From positions 1,240,001-1,304,000 of the forward strand of contig NZ_AP024828.1 of the NCBI RefSeq assembly GCF_019668465.1: 64,000 nt of DNA, written 5' to 3'. A program made the position numbers and the translations under genes. This document shows positions 53,030-62,477 of the stretch, piece by piece. This DNA is from Mycobacterium senriense (lineage in GTDB: Bacteria; Actinomycetota; Actinomycetes; Mycobacteriales; Mycobacteriaceae). The notes under the pieces were generated by a model. The model searched no databases. It was not told the DNA's origin and saw only the letters and a program-made list of their open reading frames with translations. Positions within the stretch are counted from its first letter, which is position 1; every line of letters starts with the position of its first letter.

Positions 53030-53562
53030 CGTTGGCACCCGACCGACGCCCCGCACCGCCGCCCCGCCCGCCGGGCCCCGAACAGCGGCCACGCGGCAAC
53101 GGACCGTCCGGGTCCTTCCAGGACCCGGACCAGCCGGTGGAATTCTGGCCGACCGCGGCCATCCGGTCCGCGCTGCAGGGTGGTGACATCGCGACCTGGA
53201 AGCGCATCGCCGGAGCGCTGAAGCGCGACCCGTACGGGCGGACCGCCCGCCAGGTCGAGGAGGTCCTCGAAGGCACCCGGCCGTACGGCATCGCCAAGGC
53301 GTTGTGGGAGGTGCTCGAGCGGGCCCGCACCCACCTGGAGTCCAACGAGCGCGCCGAGGTGGCGCGTCACGTGCGGCTCCTGATCGAACGGTCGGGTCTG
53401 GACCCGCAGGAGTTCGCGTCCCGCATCGGGGTCACGGCCGAGGAGTTGGGCAGCTACCTCGACGGCAGCACCAGCCCGACGGCCGCGCTGATGATCCGGA
53501 TCCGGCGGTTGTCGGACCGGTTCGTCAAGGTGAAGGCCGCTCGGTCCGCCGAAGCCAACTGA
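53026..53562 (+). CDS. Helix-turn-helix protein (Rv0201c-like)
   Basis: A 178-residue soluble protein. The first 35 residues are Pro/Arg-rich. Residues 45-90 form a helical repeat-like region (ALQGGDIATWKRIAGALKRDPYG). The C-terminal 60 residues resemble an XRE-type helix-turn-helix (LDPQEFASRIGVTAEELGSYLDG). It starts in the mmpL11 stop codon overlap, so it is translationally coupled. Function not established. Confidence 0.8.
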   Translation: MTLAPDRRPAPPPRPPGPEQRPRGNGPSGSFQDPDQPVEFWPTAAIRSALQGGDIATWKRIAGALKRDPYGRTARQVEEVLEGTRPYGIAKALWEVLERARTHLESNERAEVARHVRLLIERSGLDPQEFASRIGVTAEELGSYLDGSTSPTAALMIRIRRLSDRFVKVKAARSAEAN

Positions 53563-53568
53563 TCAGGG

Positions 53569-54252
53569 CTACCTGACCGGCAGCACGTCGGCGACCAGCC
53601 AGTCGCTGCCCCGCTTGGTCAGCGTCACGCGCAGCGCCGGCGCCGCCTGACTGGGCGGCTGTCCGGGGGTGTTCTGGGTGACCCGCAGGATCACCGCCAC
53701 ACTGGCCGCCGTCGGTCCGAGGGCCTCGACTCCGGCCGACACCGTGGTGGCCTGCGCCGTGACGTTGTGCTGGGCCAGCTCGGCGCTGGACTTGCTGTAC
53801 TGCTCCTTGAACGCGGCCGCATGCTCCGGGACGATCATCGCCGTGGCCCGGTCGATGGAGCCGGTCGGCGCGGTGGGGCTGAACGACGCCATCGCCTCCG
53901 CCATGCCGGTCGCGGTCGCAACGACCTGGTGCGAGTTGTTGGTGAAGTCGTTGTCGGCCCTCGTCCAGTGCGTGTAGCCGGTCGCCACGGCCGTGGTCAG
54001 CGCCGCGGTGCACAGCAGCACGACGGCCAGCCGCAGCCCCGGGGCGTCGTCGTCGGTGCCGACGCTGACCGAGTCGCGACGCAGCAGCCAGAAGTTGATC
54101 GCCACGCCTTCGACGATCAGCAGGATCAGCACCGAGCACGCCGACACCCACCACAGCGGCCAGCCCAGCACCAGCCCGATGGCCAGCAGGGCCGCGATCG
54201 CGGCCAGCGGGGCCAGGATGTCGAAGGCGAATAACCGCCAGATGTTCCTCAT
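53569..54252 (-). CDS. Mce-associated membrane protein (Rv0200, OmamB-like)
   Basis: A 227-residue membrane protein with two N-terminal membrane segments (LAAIAALLAIGLVLGWPLWW and LILLIVEGVAINFWLL), a third at about 72-92, and an outer beta-rich domain ending TLTKRGSDWLVADVLPVR. This is the Mce-associated/Omam layout. OmamA and OmamB stabilise Mce lipid importers in M. tuberculosis. It lies seven bases after the Rv0199-like gene and must be co-transcribed with it. Confidence 0.85.
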   Translation of the reverse strand: MRNIWRLFAFDILAPLAAIAALLAIGLVLGWPLWWVSACSVLILLIVEGVAINFWLLRRDSVSVGTDDDAPGLRLAVVLLCTAALTTAVATGYTHWTRADNDFTNNSHQVVATATGMAEAMASFSPTAPTGSIDRATAMIVPEHAAAFKEQYSKSSAELAQHNVTAQATTVSAGVEALGPTAASVAVILRVTQNTPGQPPSQAAPALRVTLTKRGSDWLVADVLPVR

Positions 54253-54259
54253 CGGGTCC

Positions 54260-54916
54260 TCACCTGATCGAAGCCAATCCGGAGATCATCTGCTTGCCGT
54301 CCACGTCGGAGACGTCCAGCCGCAGGTTCCAGTGCACGGTTTGCGGCTTGGCGCCGACGTTTTCGCTGACCGACGTGGCGATCACCATCACCGAGTCGGT
54401 TCGGCTCGCGAACGGCGGCAGCTTGGTGGTGACCACCGGCCTCGAGACGCCGGGCTGGCTGTCCAAATCATGGTGCACGGTTTCGATCGCCACCGCCTCG
54501 AGCCGCCCGGCGCTCTTGGACTGCAGCTTCTCCACGACCGCCTTGTATGGCTGCACGGCGGCGTCGAAGTCGGTGTTGAGCTCGCCGACCGTCCCGTCGT
54601 GCAGCCGCTGCAGGCTGGCGTCGACGTTGCCGCTGTTCATGTTGATCAACACGTTCGCCCAATCCGCGGCGGTCTGCATGGCGCGGCTGAGGTAGCCGCG
54701 CTCCGCGACCTGGTCGCGGTGGCCGGACCAGATGATGAAGCCGAGCACCACCGCGGCCACCGACAACACCCCGAGCACCGCCGACGCGATGCCGTAATGG
54801 GAAAAGACTTCGGCGCTCTCGGACTCGTCGTCGTCGACGTCGGTCGAGTCGTCGTCGGGGGCGACGTCAACGGAATCTTCTTCGGTAGGTGGCTCGGTTC
54901 GGTCGCCCTCGGACAT
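54260..54916 (-). CDS. omamA: Orphaned Mce-associated membrane protein (Rv0199, OmamA-like)
   Basis: A 218-residue protein: an acidic cytoplasmic tail of about 40 residues (EEDSVDVAPDDDSTDVDDDE), one membrane helix (AVLGVLSVAAVVLGFIIW) and an outer domain of about 150 residues with GYLSRAMQTAADWANVLIN and PGVSRPVVTTKLPPF. It matches Rv0199 (OmamA), needed for Mce1 and Mce4 lipid and cholesterol import. It is divergent from zmp1 with a 41-base gap, so their promoters overlap. Confidence 0.87.
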   Translation of the reverse strand: MSEGDRTEPPTEEDSVDVAPDDDSTDVDDDESESAEVFSHYGIASAVLGVLSVAAVVLGFIIWSGHRDQVAERGYLSRAMQTAADWANVLINMNSGNVDASLQRLHDGTVGELNTDFDAAVQPYKAVVEKLQSKSAGRLEAVAIETVHHDLDSQPGVSRPVVTTKLPPFASRTDSVMVIATSVSENVGAKPQTVHWNLRLDVSDVDGKQMISGLASIR

Positions 54917-54957
54917 GGCCCGATCGTTGCACCCGGGGAAGATGGAAGGATGGCGGG

Positions 54958-56946
54958 GTGACGAATACGGCCATCCGCTCGGGCATCGACCTGAGCTTTG
55001 TCGACGAAAGCATCCGCCCCCAAGACGACCTGTTCGGTCACGTCAACGGCCGCTGGCTGGCCGAATACGAGATACCGGCGGACCGGGCCACCGACGGCGC
55101 CTTCCGCCAGCTCTATGACCGCGCCGAAGAACAGGTGCGCGACCTGATCGTGGAGGCCAGCCGGCAGGGTTCGGGCGCTGCTGACGACGACGCGCAGCGC
55201 ATCGGCGACCTGTACGCCAGCTTCCTGGACGAGGACACCGTGCAGCGCCGCGGCGTGCGGCCGCTGCTGGACGAGATGACGGTGATCGACGATGCCGCCG
55301 ACGCCGACGCGCTGGCCCGCGCCATCGGTGCGCTGCAGCGCACCGGCGCGGGCGGCGGCGTCGGGGTGTACGTGGACACCGACGCCAAGAACTCGGCCCG
55401 CTATCTGGTGCACTTCACCCAGTCCGGGCTAGGGCTGCCCGACGAGTCCTACTACCGCGAGGAGCGGCACGCCGAGGTGCTGGAGGCCTATCCCGCGCAC
55501 ATCGCGCGGATGTTCGGCCTGGTGTTCGGCGGGGAGCCGGCCGACCACGTCCAGACCGCCGACCGCATCGTCGCGCTGGAGACCCGGCTGGCCGAGGCGC
55601 ATTGGGATGTGGTCAAGCGCCGCGACGCCGACCTCACCTACAACCTGCGCACGTTCGCCGAGCTTCGCGACGAGTCGGTGGGCTTCGACTGGGCCGGCTG
55701 GGCCGGCGGGCTCGGCGCTGACCCCGATGCCCTCGCGGAAGTGATTGTGTGCCAACCGGATTACCTGCGCACCTTCGCCGAGTTGTGGCGCAGCGAGGAC
55801 CTCGAGGTGTGGAAGAGCTGGGCGCGGTGGCGACTGATCCGCGCGCGGGCCGCCCTGCTGACCGACGAGCTGGTGTCCGCGGACTTCGACTTCTACGGCC
55901 GGCGGCTGACCGGCACCGAGCAGATCCGGGACCGGTGGAAGCGCGCGGTGTCGCTGGTGGAGAACCTGATGGGCGACGCCGTCGGAAAGCTGTATGTGCA
56001 GCGTCATTTCCCGCCCGAAGCGAAGGCCCACATCGACGAGCTGGTCGCGAACCTACGTGCGGCGTACCGGATGAGCATCAGCGACCTGGACTGGATGACA
56101 CCGCAGACCCGGGAACGGGCGCTGACCAAGCTGGAGAAGTTCACCGCCAAGGTCGGCTACCCGTCCAAGTGGCGGGACTACTCCTCGCTGGTGATCGACC
56201 GCGACGACCTGTACGGCAACTACCAGCGCGGCTACGCGGTCAACCACGACCGTGAGCTGGCCAAGCTCGGCGGGCCGGTGGACAAAGACGAGTGGTTCAT
56301 GACGCCGCAGACGGTCAACGCCTACTACAACCCGGGGATGAACGAAATCGTCTTCCCGGCAGCAATTTTGCAGCCGCCGTTCTTCGACGCCGAGGCCGAC
56401 GACGCGGCCAACTACGGCGGCATCGGCGCGGTGATCGGCCATGAGATCGGCCACGGCTTCGACGACCAGGGCGCCAAGTACGACGGCGACGGCAACCTGG
56501 TCGACTGGTGGACCGACGCCGATCGGACCGAATTCGGCGCCCGCACAAAGGCTCTCATCGAGCAGTACGACGCCTACACGCCGCGCGGCCTGGCCGGTGA
56601 CCATCACGTCAACGGCGCATTCACCGTCGGGGAGAACATCGGCGACCTGGGCGGCTTGTCGATCGCGCTGCTGGCCTACCAGTTGTCGCTGAACGGCCAG
56701 CCCGCCCCGGTGATCGACGGCCTCACCGGTGTGCAGCGGGTGTTCTACGGCTGGGCCCAGGTGTGGCGCACCAAATCCCGTGACGCGGAGGTTATCCGGC
56801 GCCTGGCGGTGGATCCGCATTCGCCCCCGGAGTTCCGCTGCAACGGCGTGCTGCGCAACATGGACGCGTTCTACGACGCCTTCGACGGTGCCGACTCCGG
56901 TGCGCTGTTCTTGGAACCGGACCGCCGGGTCAAGATCTGGAACTGA
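54958..56946 (+). CDS. zmp1: Zinc metalloprotease Zmp1 (M13/neprilysin family)
   Basis: A 662-residue M13 peptidase. The zinc motif is VIGHEIGHGFDDQGAKYD with the first His at about residue 495, the third ligand is in GENIGDLGGL, and NAYYNPGMNEIVFPA precedes them. The C-terminal segment CNGVLRNMDAFYDAF and final W complete the fold. Length matches Rv0198c, which affects phagosome maturation. GTG 54958 (VTNTAIRSGIDLSF) gives that length; the ORF is open 23 codons further upstream. The 3' end overlaps the convergent molybdopterin gene by 17 bases. Confidence 0.95.
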   Translation: MTNTAIRSGIDLSFVDESIRPQDDLFGHVNGRWLAEYEIPADRATDGAFRQLYDRAEEQVRDLIVEASRQGSGAADDDAQRIGDLYASFLDEDTVQRRGVRPLLDEMTVIDDAADADALARAIGALQRTGAGGGVGVYVDTDAKNSARYLVHFTQSGLGLPDESYYREERHAEVLEAYPAHIARMFGLVFGGEPADHVQTADRIVALETRLAEAHWDVVKRRDADLTYNLRTFAELRDESVGFDWAGWAGGLGADPDALAEVIVCQPDYLRTFAELWRSEDLEVWKSWARWRLIRARAALLTDELVSADFDFYGRRLTGTEQIRDRWKRAVSLVENLMGDAVGKLYVQRHFPPEAKAHIDELVANLRAAYRMSISDLDWMTPQTRERALTKLEKFTAKVGYPSKWRDYSSLVIDRDDLYGNYQRGYAVNHDRELAKLGGPVDKDEWFMTPQTVNAYYNPGMNEIVFPAAILQPPFFDAEADDAANYGGIGAVIGHEIGHGFDDQGAKYDGDGNLVDWWTDADRTEFGARTKALIEQYDAYTPRGLAGDHHVNGAFTVGENIGDLGGLSIALLAYQLSLNGQPAPVIDGLTGVQRVFYGWAQVWRTKSRDAEVIRRLAVDPHSPPEFRCNGVLRNMDAFYDAFDGADSGALFLEPDRRVKIWN

Positions 56947-59179
56947 CGCCGCTGGCCAAGGGGGCGGGCTCGATGCGTGCGGGCACGTGCTTGTGCCACG
57001 GCGTGCCGGCGTAAGGATCGCGCCACTCGGTCGAGGTGAGCACGTTCGGGGCGACACCGGGGGTGACGGTGCGTCCCTCGCCGTCGACGTAATCGAGCCC
57101 AAAACCGTTGGGCAGGGCGGCATGCCCGGCCATCATCGTCTCGGTGATCTCGATGGTGGCCTCGGCGCTCCCGGCCGCGGTGCTGATGCGCGCCCGGTCT
57201 CCCGCGACGAGTCCGAGGGTCTGGGCATCCTCGACGCTGATCCGCAGCGCGCCCTCGGCGTCGCGTTTGCGCCAGGTCGGGTCGCGGAAGATGTCGTTGG
57301 CGGTGTAGGCGCGCCGCTCCCCCACCGACAGCACGATCGGAAATTCCGGCGTGGTGAGCTGGGGCGGAACCCGGGACAGCGTCTTCAATTCGTCCAGCAT
57401 CGACGGGATTTCGAGCGCGATCTTGTGGTCGGAGTGGCTGATCAGCGTGAAGTCGTCCTCGTAGTTGTGCACGGTGAACGTCACGCCCGACGGGGTGTCC
57501 AGGATCGCGTCGAACAGGGCGTTGCCGTCGGCGTGTCCGGCGCGCCGCACCGCGTCCGGATAACCCATGGCGGTCTTTTGGGCAAGGCCCCACAGGGCGG
57601 CCGCACCGCGTAACCCTTCCGGTAGGGTCGGCCCGAGTGTTTCGTACAGCACGTACGGAAGTAGTTGCGCCACGCTCGGATTGGCCATGGCACCGAGGAA
57701 CGCCTCGGTGTAGGCCTGCCGACCGTTTCGTGCGGCTTCGTGTAGTGGTCGCAAATCCGCGTCGTCCAGGACGCCGAGCGCCCGCACCAGCCGTGCCCAG
57801 ATTTCGGGCTCGGCCAGGGTTCCCGGCAGGGGCGCCATCAATGGGCGGCGCAGATGAAAGGTGTTGTGCGGGAATTCCAGATTGAAGAAGGTGGCTTCCG
57901 GCTTCTCGAATTGGGACGCCGCGGGCAGCACATAGTGGGCTAGCCTGGCGGTCTCGGTCATCGCGACGTCGATGACCACCATCAGTTCCAGGGCTCGAAA
58001 GGCCTCCCGGCAGGCGGCCGAGTTGGCCAGCGAGTGTGCGGGATTGCTACTTTCCACGATCATGGCCCGGAAGCGATCCGGGTGGTCGGTCAGGATTTCC
58101 TCGGGCACCACGTTGCTGGGCACCAGCCCTGAGATGATCGGGGCGCCGGTGACCGGTGTGCGCCCGGAGAACTGGCCGAACAGCGGGGCGAACGACGAAT
58201 GTAGGTGCTGCCCGCCTTTTTTCGCGAAATTGCCGGTCAGGATCCACAACAACTTGTTCAGGTAGGAGCACAGCGTGCTGTTGGGCGCCTGTTGCACGCC
58301 GAGGTCTTCGAACACCGAGACGCTGGCGGCCGTGCCGATGCGCCACGCGGCGGCGCGCAGCAACTCCTGGTCGACCCCGCAATGCGCGGCGTAGTCGGCC
58401 ACCGGAACCTCGCGCAGCGCGGCCCGGACGGCATCCGCGCCGCGCACGTGCTCGCCGAGAAAGGTTTCGTTGCACAGGTTTTCCTGGACGAGGATGGCGG
58501 CCAGTGCGGCCAGGCACCATGCGTCGGTGCCGGGTCGCACCCGCAGGTGGAAGTCGGACATCTTGGCGGTGTCGGTGACCACCGGATCGATGACGATCAT
58601 CGCGCGGGCCGGATCCTTGGCGATCTCGTTGAGCACCACCCTGGCTCGCGGAAAACTCTGCGACATCCACGGGTTCTTCCCGACGAACACCGCGACCTCG
58701 GCGTGCTCGAATTCACCCCTGGTGTGACCTCCGTAGAGGTGCCCGTCCACCCAGGCCTCGCCGGTCTTCTCCTGCGCCAGCGCATTCGAGCGGTAGCGCG
58801 ACCCCAATGCCTTCAAGAAGGCGCCGCTGTATGCCCCGCCCAGGTGGTTGCCCTGACCGCCGCCGCCGTAGTAGAAGATCTTGTCGCCGCCGTAGCTGTC
58901 GCGAATGTGTTTGAAACCCTCGGCGATCTCGACGATCGCCGTGTCCCAATCGATCTCCTCGTAGCTGCCGTCGGCGCGGCGGCGCAGCGGGGAGGTCAGC
59001 CGGGCGCCGCTGTTCTGATAGTGGTCCAGCCGCAACGCCTTATTGCAGGTATAGCCCTGCGAGGCCGGGTGCGCCTTATCACCGCGGATGCGGGTCAGCC
59101 GGCGGTCTTCGACCTGGACGACGATGCCGCAGTTGCATTCACACAGGATGCACGCGCTGGATTGCCATTCACCGGTCAT
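56930..59179 (-). CDS. Molybdopterin oxidoreductase (Rv0197-like)
   Basis: A 749-residue DMSO-reductase family protein with an N-terminal [4Fe-4S] motif (CILCECNC, Cys10/13/17, and a fourth in GYTCNKAL), YGGGGQGNHLGGAYSGAFL, and a C-terminal cofactor domain (GDRARISTAAGSAEATIEI). It resembles FdhF/NapA-type enzymes; the substrate is not known. Its start overlaps the TetR gene stop by 11 bases, so the regulator and enzyme are translated together and both respond to the operator ahead of the TetR gene. Confidence 0.87.
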   Translation of the reverse strand: MTGEWQSSACILCECNCGIVVQVEDRRLTRIRGDKAHPASQGYTCNKALRLDHYQNSGARLTSPLRRRADGSYEEIDWDTAIVEIAEGFKHIRDSYGGDKIFYYGGGGQGNHLGGAYSGAFLKALGSRYRSNALAQEKTGEAWVDGHLYGGHTRGEFEHAEVAVFVGKNPWMSQSFPRARVVLNEIAKDPARAMIVIDPVVTDTAKMSDFHLRVRPGTDAWCLAALAAILVQENLCNETFLGEHVRGADAVRAALREVPVADYAAHCGVDQELLRAAAWRIGTAASVSVFEDLGVQQAPNSTLCSYLNKLLWILTGNFAKKGGQHLHSSFAPLFGQFSGRTPVTGAPIISGLVPSNVVPEEILTDHPDRFRAMIVESSNPAHSLANSAACREAFRALELMVVIDVAMTETARLAHYVLPAASQFEKPEATFFNLEFPHNTFHLRRPLMAPLPGTLAEPEIWARLVRALGVLDDADLRPLHEAARNGRQAYTEAFLGAMANPSVAQLLPYVLYETLGPTLPEGLRGAAALWGLAQKTAMGYPDAVRRAGHADGNALFDAILDTPSGVTFTVHNYEDDFTLISHSDHKIALEIPSMLDELKTLSRVPPQLTTPEFPIVLSVGERRAYTANDIFRDPTWRKRDAEGALRISVEDAQTLGLVAGDRARISTAAGSAEATIEITETMMAGHAALPNGFGLDYVDGEGRTVTPGVAPNVLTSTEWRDPYAGTPWHKHVPARIEPAPLASGVSSRS

Positions 59180-59771
59180 CGTGGGTTTCCTTTCCGAGCG
59201 CCTGACCAGACGACGCCGCCGCCAGCAGGTCGCGCAGCTGGCGATGGACGACGTCGAGGGGCATCAGGTCGCGTCGCACCCGCGCGAGCACGATCGCACC
59301 CTCGAGCGAGGTGGTGGCCATCACCGCCAATTCACGCGCCCGCTCCGGCGCAATCCCGTCGGCGATGAACCGTGCGGCGATCAGGTCCGTCCATCGGTCG
59401 AAGACCGCCGCGGCGCGTTCGATCACCATGCGTTCGGCGTCGTGGTGCTCGCCCGCTTCAACCGAGACGGCCACGATGGGGCAGCCCGCGCGAAAGTCGC
59501 TGTCGAGGAGCTGGCGACGGTACTTGTCGATCAACGTGTCCAGCAGTTGCCGGCCGTCGTCGGCGCCGGTGATGACGGCGGCGACGTGCTCGCCGGCGTA
59601 GTCGACGGCCTCGCAGAGCAGCTGGGTGCGACCGCCGGGAAAGTAGTGGTAGGCCGATCCGCGGGGCGCACCGCTGTGCTCGAGCACATCGGAGATCGCG
59701 GTGGCGCGCGCCCCGCGCTCCCGAATCAGCAGCGCGGCAGAAACGACCATCCGCTCGCGTGGACCACGCAT
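59169..59771 (-). CDS. TetR-family regulator (Rv0196-like)
   Basis: A 200-residue repressor. The N-terminal helix-turn-helix reads ALLIRERGARATAISDVLEHSGAPRGSAYHYFPGG. The ligand-binding half resembles the LmrA/YxaF group (GCPIVAVSVEAGE, MATTSLEGAIVLARV). It is the first gene of a two-gene unit with the molybdopterin oxidoreductase. An AT-rich dyad lies 23 bases upstream of its start and is the probable site of autoregulation. Effector unknown. Confidence 0.9.
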   Translation of the reverse strand: MRGPRERMVVSAALLIRERGARATAISDVLEHSGAPRGSAYHYFPGGRTQLLCEAVDYAGEHVAAVITGADDGRQLLDTLIDKYRRQLLDSDFRAGCPIVAVSVEAGEHHDAERMVIERAAAVFDRWTDLIAARFIADGIAPERARELAVMATTSLEGAIVLARVRRDLMPLDVVHRQLRDLLAAASSGQALGKETHDDR

Positions 59772-59793
59772 CGCAGCTCCTCGGCTCTTCTCG

Positions 59794-59815
59794 TTATGTA
59801 TGATGCTATATATAA
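59794..59815. promoter_or_regulatory. AT-rich operator dyad upstream of the TetR gene
   Basis: TTATGTAT and ATATATAA at either end pair in 7 of 8 positions around a 6-base centre. It is the most AT-rich spot in the area and sits where a TetR repressor would block its own promoter. Confidence 0.6.
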
Positions 59816-59889
59816 TCGACCGGCAAGCGAAAGCCCCCTTTTCGCGGATCGCACGGTCGCTCAGCGCCTCGAGGGGCTCACCGACGCGA

Positions 59890-59921
59890 AATCGCCCATC
59901 CCCGAGAGGAAATGGGCGATT
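59890..59921. terminator. Hairpin downstream of the L,D-transpeptidase
   Basis: A perfect 10-bp stem (AATCGCCCAT and ATGGGCGATT) with a 12-base loop. It lies 19 bases beyond the transpeptidase stop in its reading direction and ahead of the TetR gene. No U-run. Confidence 0.7.
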
Positions 59922-59939
59922 CTGCGTGAGTAATGCGGG

Positions 59940-60982
59940 TCAGTTCAGCCAGTCGGCGGACCCGTCGTTCTTCTTGTAGTTGCCCCCGCTGGAGTTCTTC
60001 ACCACGATCGGGTCGCCCGGACCGAAGTTGTCGAAGAACCACTTGGCGTTGGCGGGGCTGATGTTGATGCACCCGTGGCTGACGTCGCGCTTGCCCTGGT
60101 CATCCACCGACCACGGCGCGCTGTGCACGTAGTCGCCGACGTTGTCGAAGCGGACCGCGTCCTCCACCGTCACCTTGTAGCCGTAGGTCGAGTTGACCGG
60201 CACCCCGTAGGTCGAGGAGTCCATCACCACCGACGCCTTCTTGTCCTGCACGTAATAGATGCCGTTGGGGGTTTGGTGATTGCCCGACGTCATGCCCATC
60301 GACATCGGGAAGGTCTTCTCCACGGTGCCGTTGCGGGTGACGGTCAGCTGATGAGTCGCGTCGTCGGCCGTGGCGATCAGCGAGTCGCCGGTCTGAAAGG
60401 TGGACACGGTACCGCCGGCGTCGACGGTTACCGCGGTGTGCGCGGGCCAGTAATTGATTGGGCGCCAGCGCAGCTGGGTCGGGGTCATCCAGTAGAACTT
60501 GCCCGGCACCGGCGGGACCGACGAGACGTGCACGGCGCCGATCGCCGCGTCGGCGTTCTCGACCGTTCCGGGGAAGTTGATGATGATCGGCTGGGCCACA
60601 CCCACGGTCGAGCCGCCCTTGGGGACGAACGACGGCGGCCCGAACGGGGCCGTGCCGGTGAACGGCGTGTTGTTCTGCCCATCGGCCGGGGCCGCGGCGG
60701 GCTGCGCACCCGGGGGAAGCCAGGGCGGCGGTGCCAGCGGGTTGGGCGGCGGCGGGGCCGCCAGCGGGTCGGGCGGCGGCGGGGGGCGCCAGCGGGTCGG
60801 GTGGCGGCGGCGGTCCGGGCGGGGGCCGCGACCGCGCCAGGGTCAGCGGGCGCCGGGTCCGGATCCGCCAGCGCGGGAGCCGCACTCAGCACCAGCACCA
60901 AGCCCATGACGGACGCCAAGCCGGCGGCGTTCAGAGTGGCGAAGAGGCCCTTCTTGGTACCGGCCCTCGTCCAGCCCGACAT
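59940..60982 (-). CDS. L,D-transpeptidase (Rv0192, LdtMt4-like), linker frameshifted
   Basis: A secreted enzyme that makes 3-3 peptidoglycan cross-links. The start [14 protein letters not shown] (60982, GGAGG seven bases ahead) leads into a signal peptide ending ALADPDPAP. The catalytic half is in a different frame and is complete: [25 protein letters not shown], and the active site [15 protein letters not shown] (Cys nucleophile). Between them the Pro-rich linker changes frame twice, at a G5 run (60821-60825) and a G6 run (60781-60786); dropping one base at each restores PPPPPDPLA repeats and one ORF of about 346 residues. As given, translation stops making sense in the linker. Confidence 0.85.
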
Positions 60983-61077
60983 ATGCATACCTCCACTCGT
61001 GTTCTCGACACAGTGTGGCATAGGGGCCGCGCCAGCTACCGTCACCGCCGGTTGCCCGCGCCCGGAAAGGGCGCCGA

Positions 61078-62331
61078 TTACCGGGCTGATCTGGGCGGAT
61101 ATGAATCGGGTGAGCTTGTCGGAGCAACGTCGAGCATCCGCCGGTTGGCCACGATCCCGATGAGCGCGACGGCCATCAGGGCTGCCGAAGCGGTCAGCAT
61201 CATCGTGACGCTGCGCTCGTAGAACAGGCCGCCGGCCAGCGAGCCGGCCATGATGCCGACCTGGAAAGCGGTCACGTAGAGCCCCGACGCCCCGTCGGGG
61301 TCGTCGGCCCCGTTGCGCATCGCCGCGGATTGCATCATCGGGGAGACCGCCGTGGCCATCGCCCCCCACAGCACGATGGCGGCGGTCCCGATCAGCGCGG
61401 TGGCCACGCCCGTCCTACCACCCAGTGCCAGCCCGGTCAGCACCACGAAGGCCGACGTCAGGCCCGTGATGCACAGGATGATGGCGCCCTTGGGCCGGTG
61501 GTCCAGCGGCCGCGCCACCAGCGGCAACGACAGCAGGCCGGCCAGCCCGTAGGCGGCCAGCACGAAGGCGAGGTTCGGCCCGCGCACGCCCAGGACGTTG
61601 CGGATCAGCTCGACGATGTAGGTGTAGGACACGAAGTGGCCGGTGACCGCGATCATCGCCAGCACGCTCACCAGGATCAGCCGCGGGTTGCGGTGGTGTC
61701 GTGACCGCGGACCGACGTGGGCGAGCTGGTTCTCGGTGAGCATCATCTCCGGCAGCATCAGCCGGGCTGCGAGGGTGACGACGGCGGCCGCGACGGTGAC
61801 GCAGACGACGGCCAGGCGCCAGCCCCACATCAGGCTCAGCGCGGCGGTCAGCGGGCTGCCCACCACCAGCGCGAGGCTGGTGCCGACGTAGATCGACATG
61901 GTGGCGCGTCCGGCATGGCTCGGCGGCACCAGCCGGGTCGCGATCGGCGCGATGACCGCCCACAGCAGGCCGTGGGTGACCGCGCAGAGCACGCGCCCGG
62001 CGGCCAGCACCGAGAAACTGGGCGCCAGCGCCGAGATGACCTGCGAGGCGGTGAGGCAGGTCAGGCTGAGCATGAGCGTGCGGCGCCGCGGCCAATGCGC
62101 CGTCCAGCGCACCAGCGGAAACGTCGTCAGGGCCGCCACGAAGGCGTACCAGGTCAACAGCGTTCCCACCGCAAACAGGCTGACGTGCAGGTCGCGGGCG
62201 ATGGCCGGCAGCGCGCCGACCGGCAGAATCTCGGCGGTGACGTAGGTGAAGGCCGCGGCGGCCAGCACAGCCAACTGAGCCGCGATGCGTGGAGTCCACG
62301 TTCGCGCGGCGGCGTTGGTTTCGGCAGTCAT
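61078..62331 (-). CDS. MFS efflux transporter (Rv0191-like)
   Basis: A 417-residue transporter of the drug:H+ antiporter type with 12 membrane helices. The loop between helices 2 and 3 reads RWTAHWPRRRTLML, and helix 4-5 motifs ALAPSFSVLAAGR and HGLLWAVIAPIATRL are typical of arabinose-efflux/chloramphenicol exporters. Start MTAETNAAART at 62331 gives a length like Rv0191; longer starts at 62358 and 62388 exist. Substrate unknown. It is 146 bases downstream of the copper repressor gene on the same strand. Confidence 0.88.
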   Translation of the reverse strand: MTAETNAAARTWTPRIAAQLAVLAAAAFTYVTAEILPVGALPAIARDLHVSLFAVGTLLTWYAFVAALTTFPLVRWTAHWPRRRTLMLSLTCLTASQVISALAPSFSVLAAGRVLCAVTHGLLWAVIAPIATRLVPPSHAGRATMSIYVGTSLALVVGSPLTAALSLMWGWRLAVVCVTVAAAVVTLAARLMLPEMMLTENQLAHVGPRSRHHRNPRLILVSVLAMIAVTGHFVSYTYIVELIRNVLGVRGPNLAFVLAAYGLAGLLSLPLVARPLDHRPKGAIILCITGLTSAFVVLTGLALGGRTGVATALIGTAAIVLWGAMATAVSPMMQSAAMRNGADDPDGASGLYVTAFQVGIMAGSLAGGLFYERSVTMMLTASAALMAVALIGIVANRRMLDVAPTSSPDSYPPRSAR

Positions 62332-62477
62332 GGCGTCTGTATCGGCCGGACTACCCATCTCCTGGGTTGTCGCGCCTAATGCGATCACACTGCCTTACCG
62401 TACGGACCGCAACTACGCCTCCCCCTGAATCAGGGCCGGGACACCGGTCTCAACTACATCACCGATGAAGAACGAAA

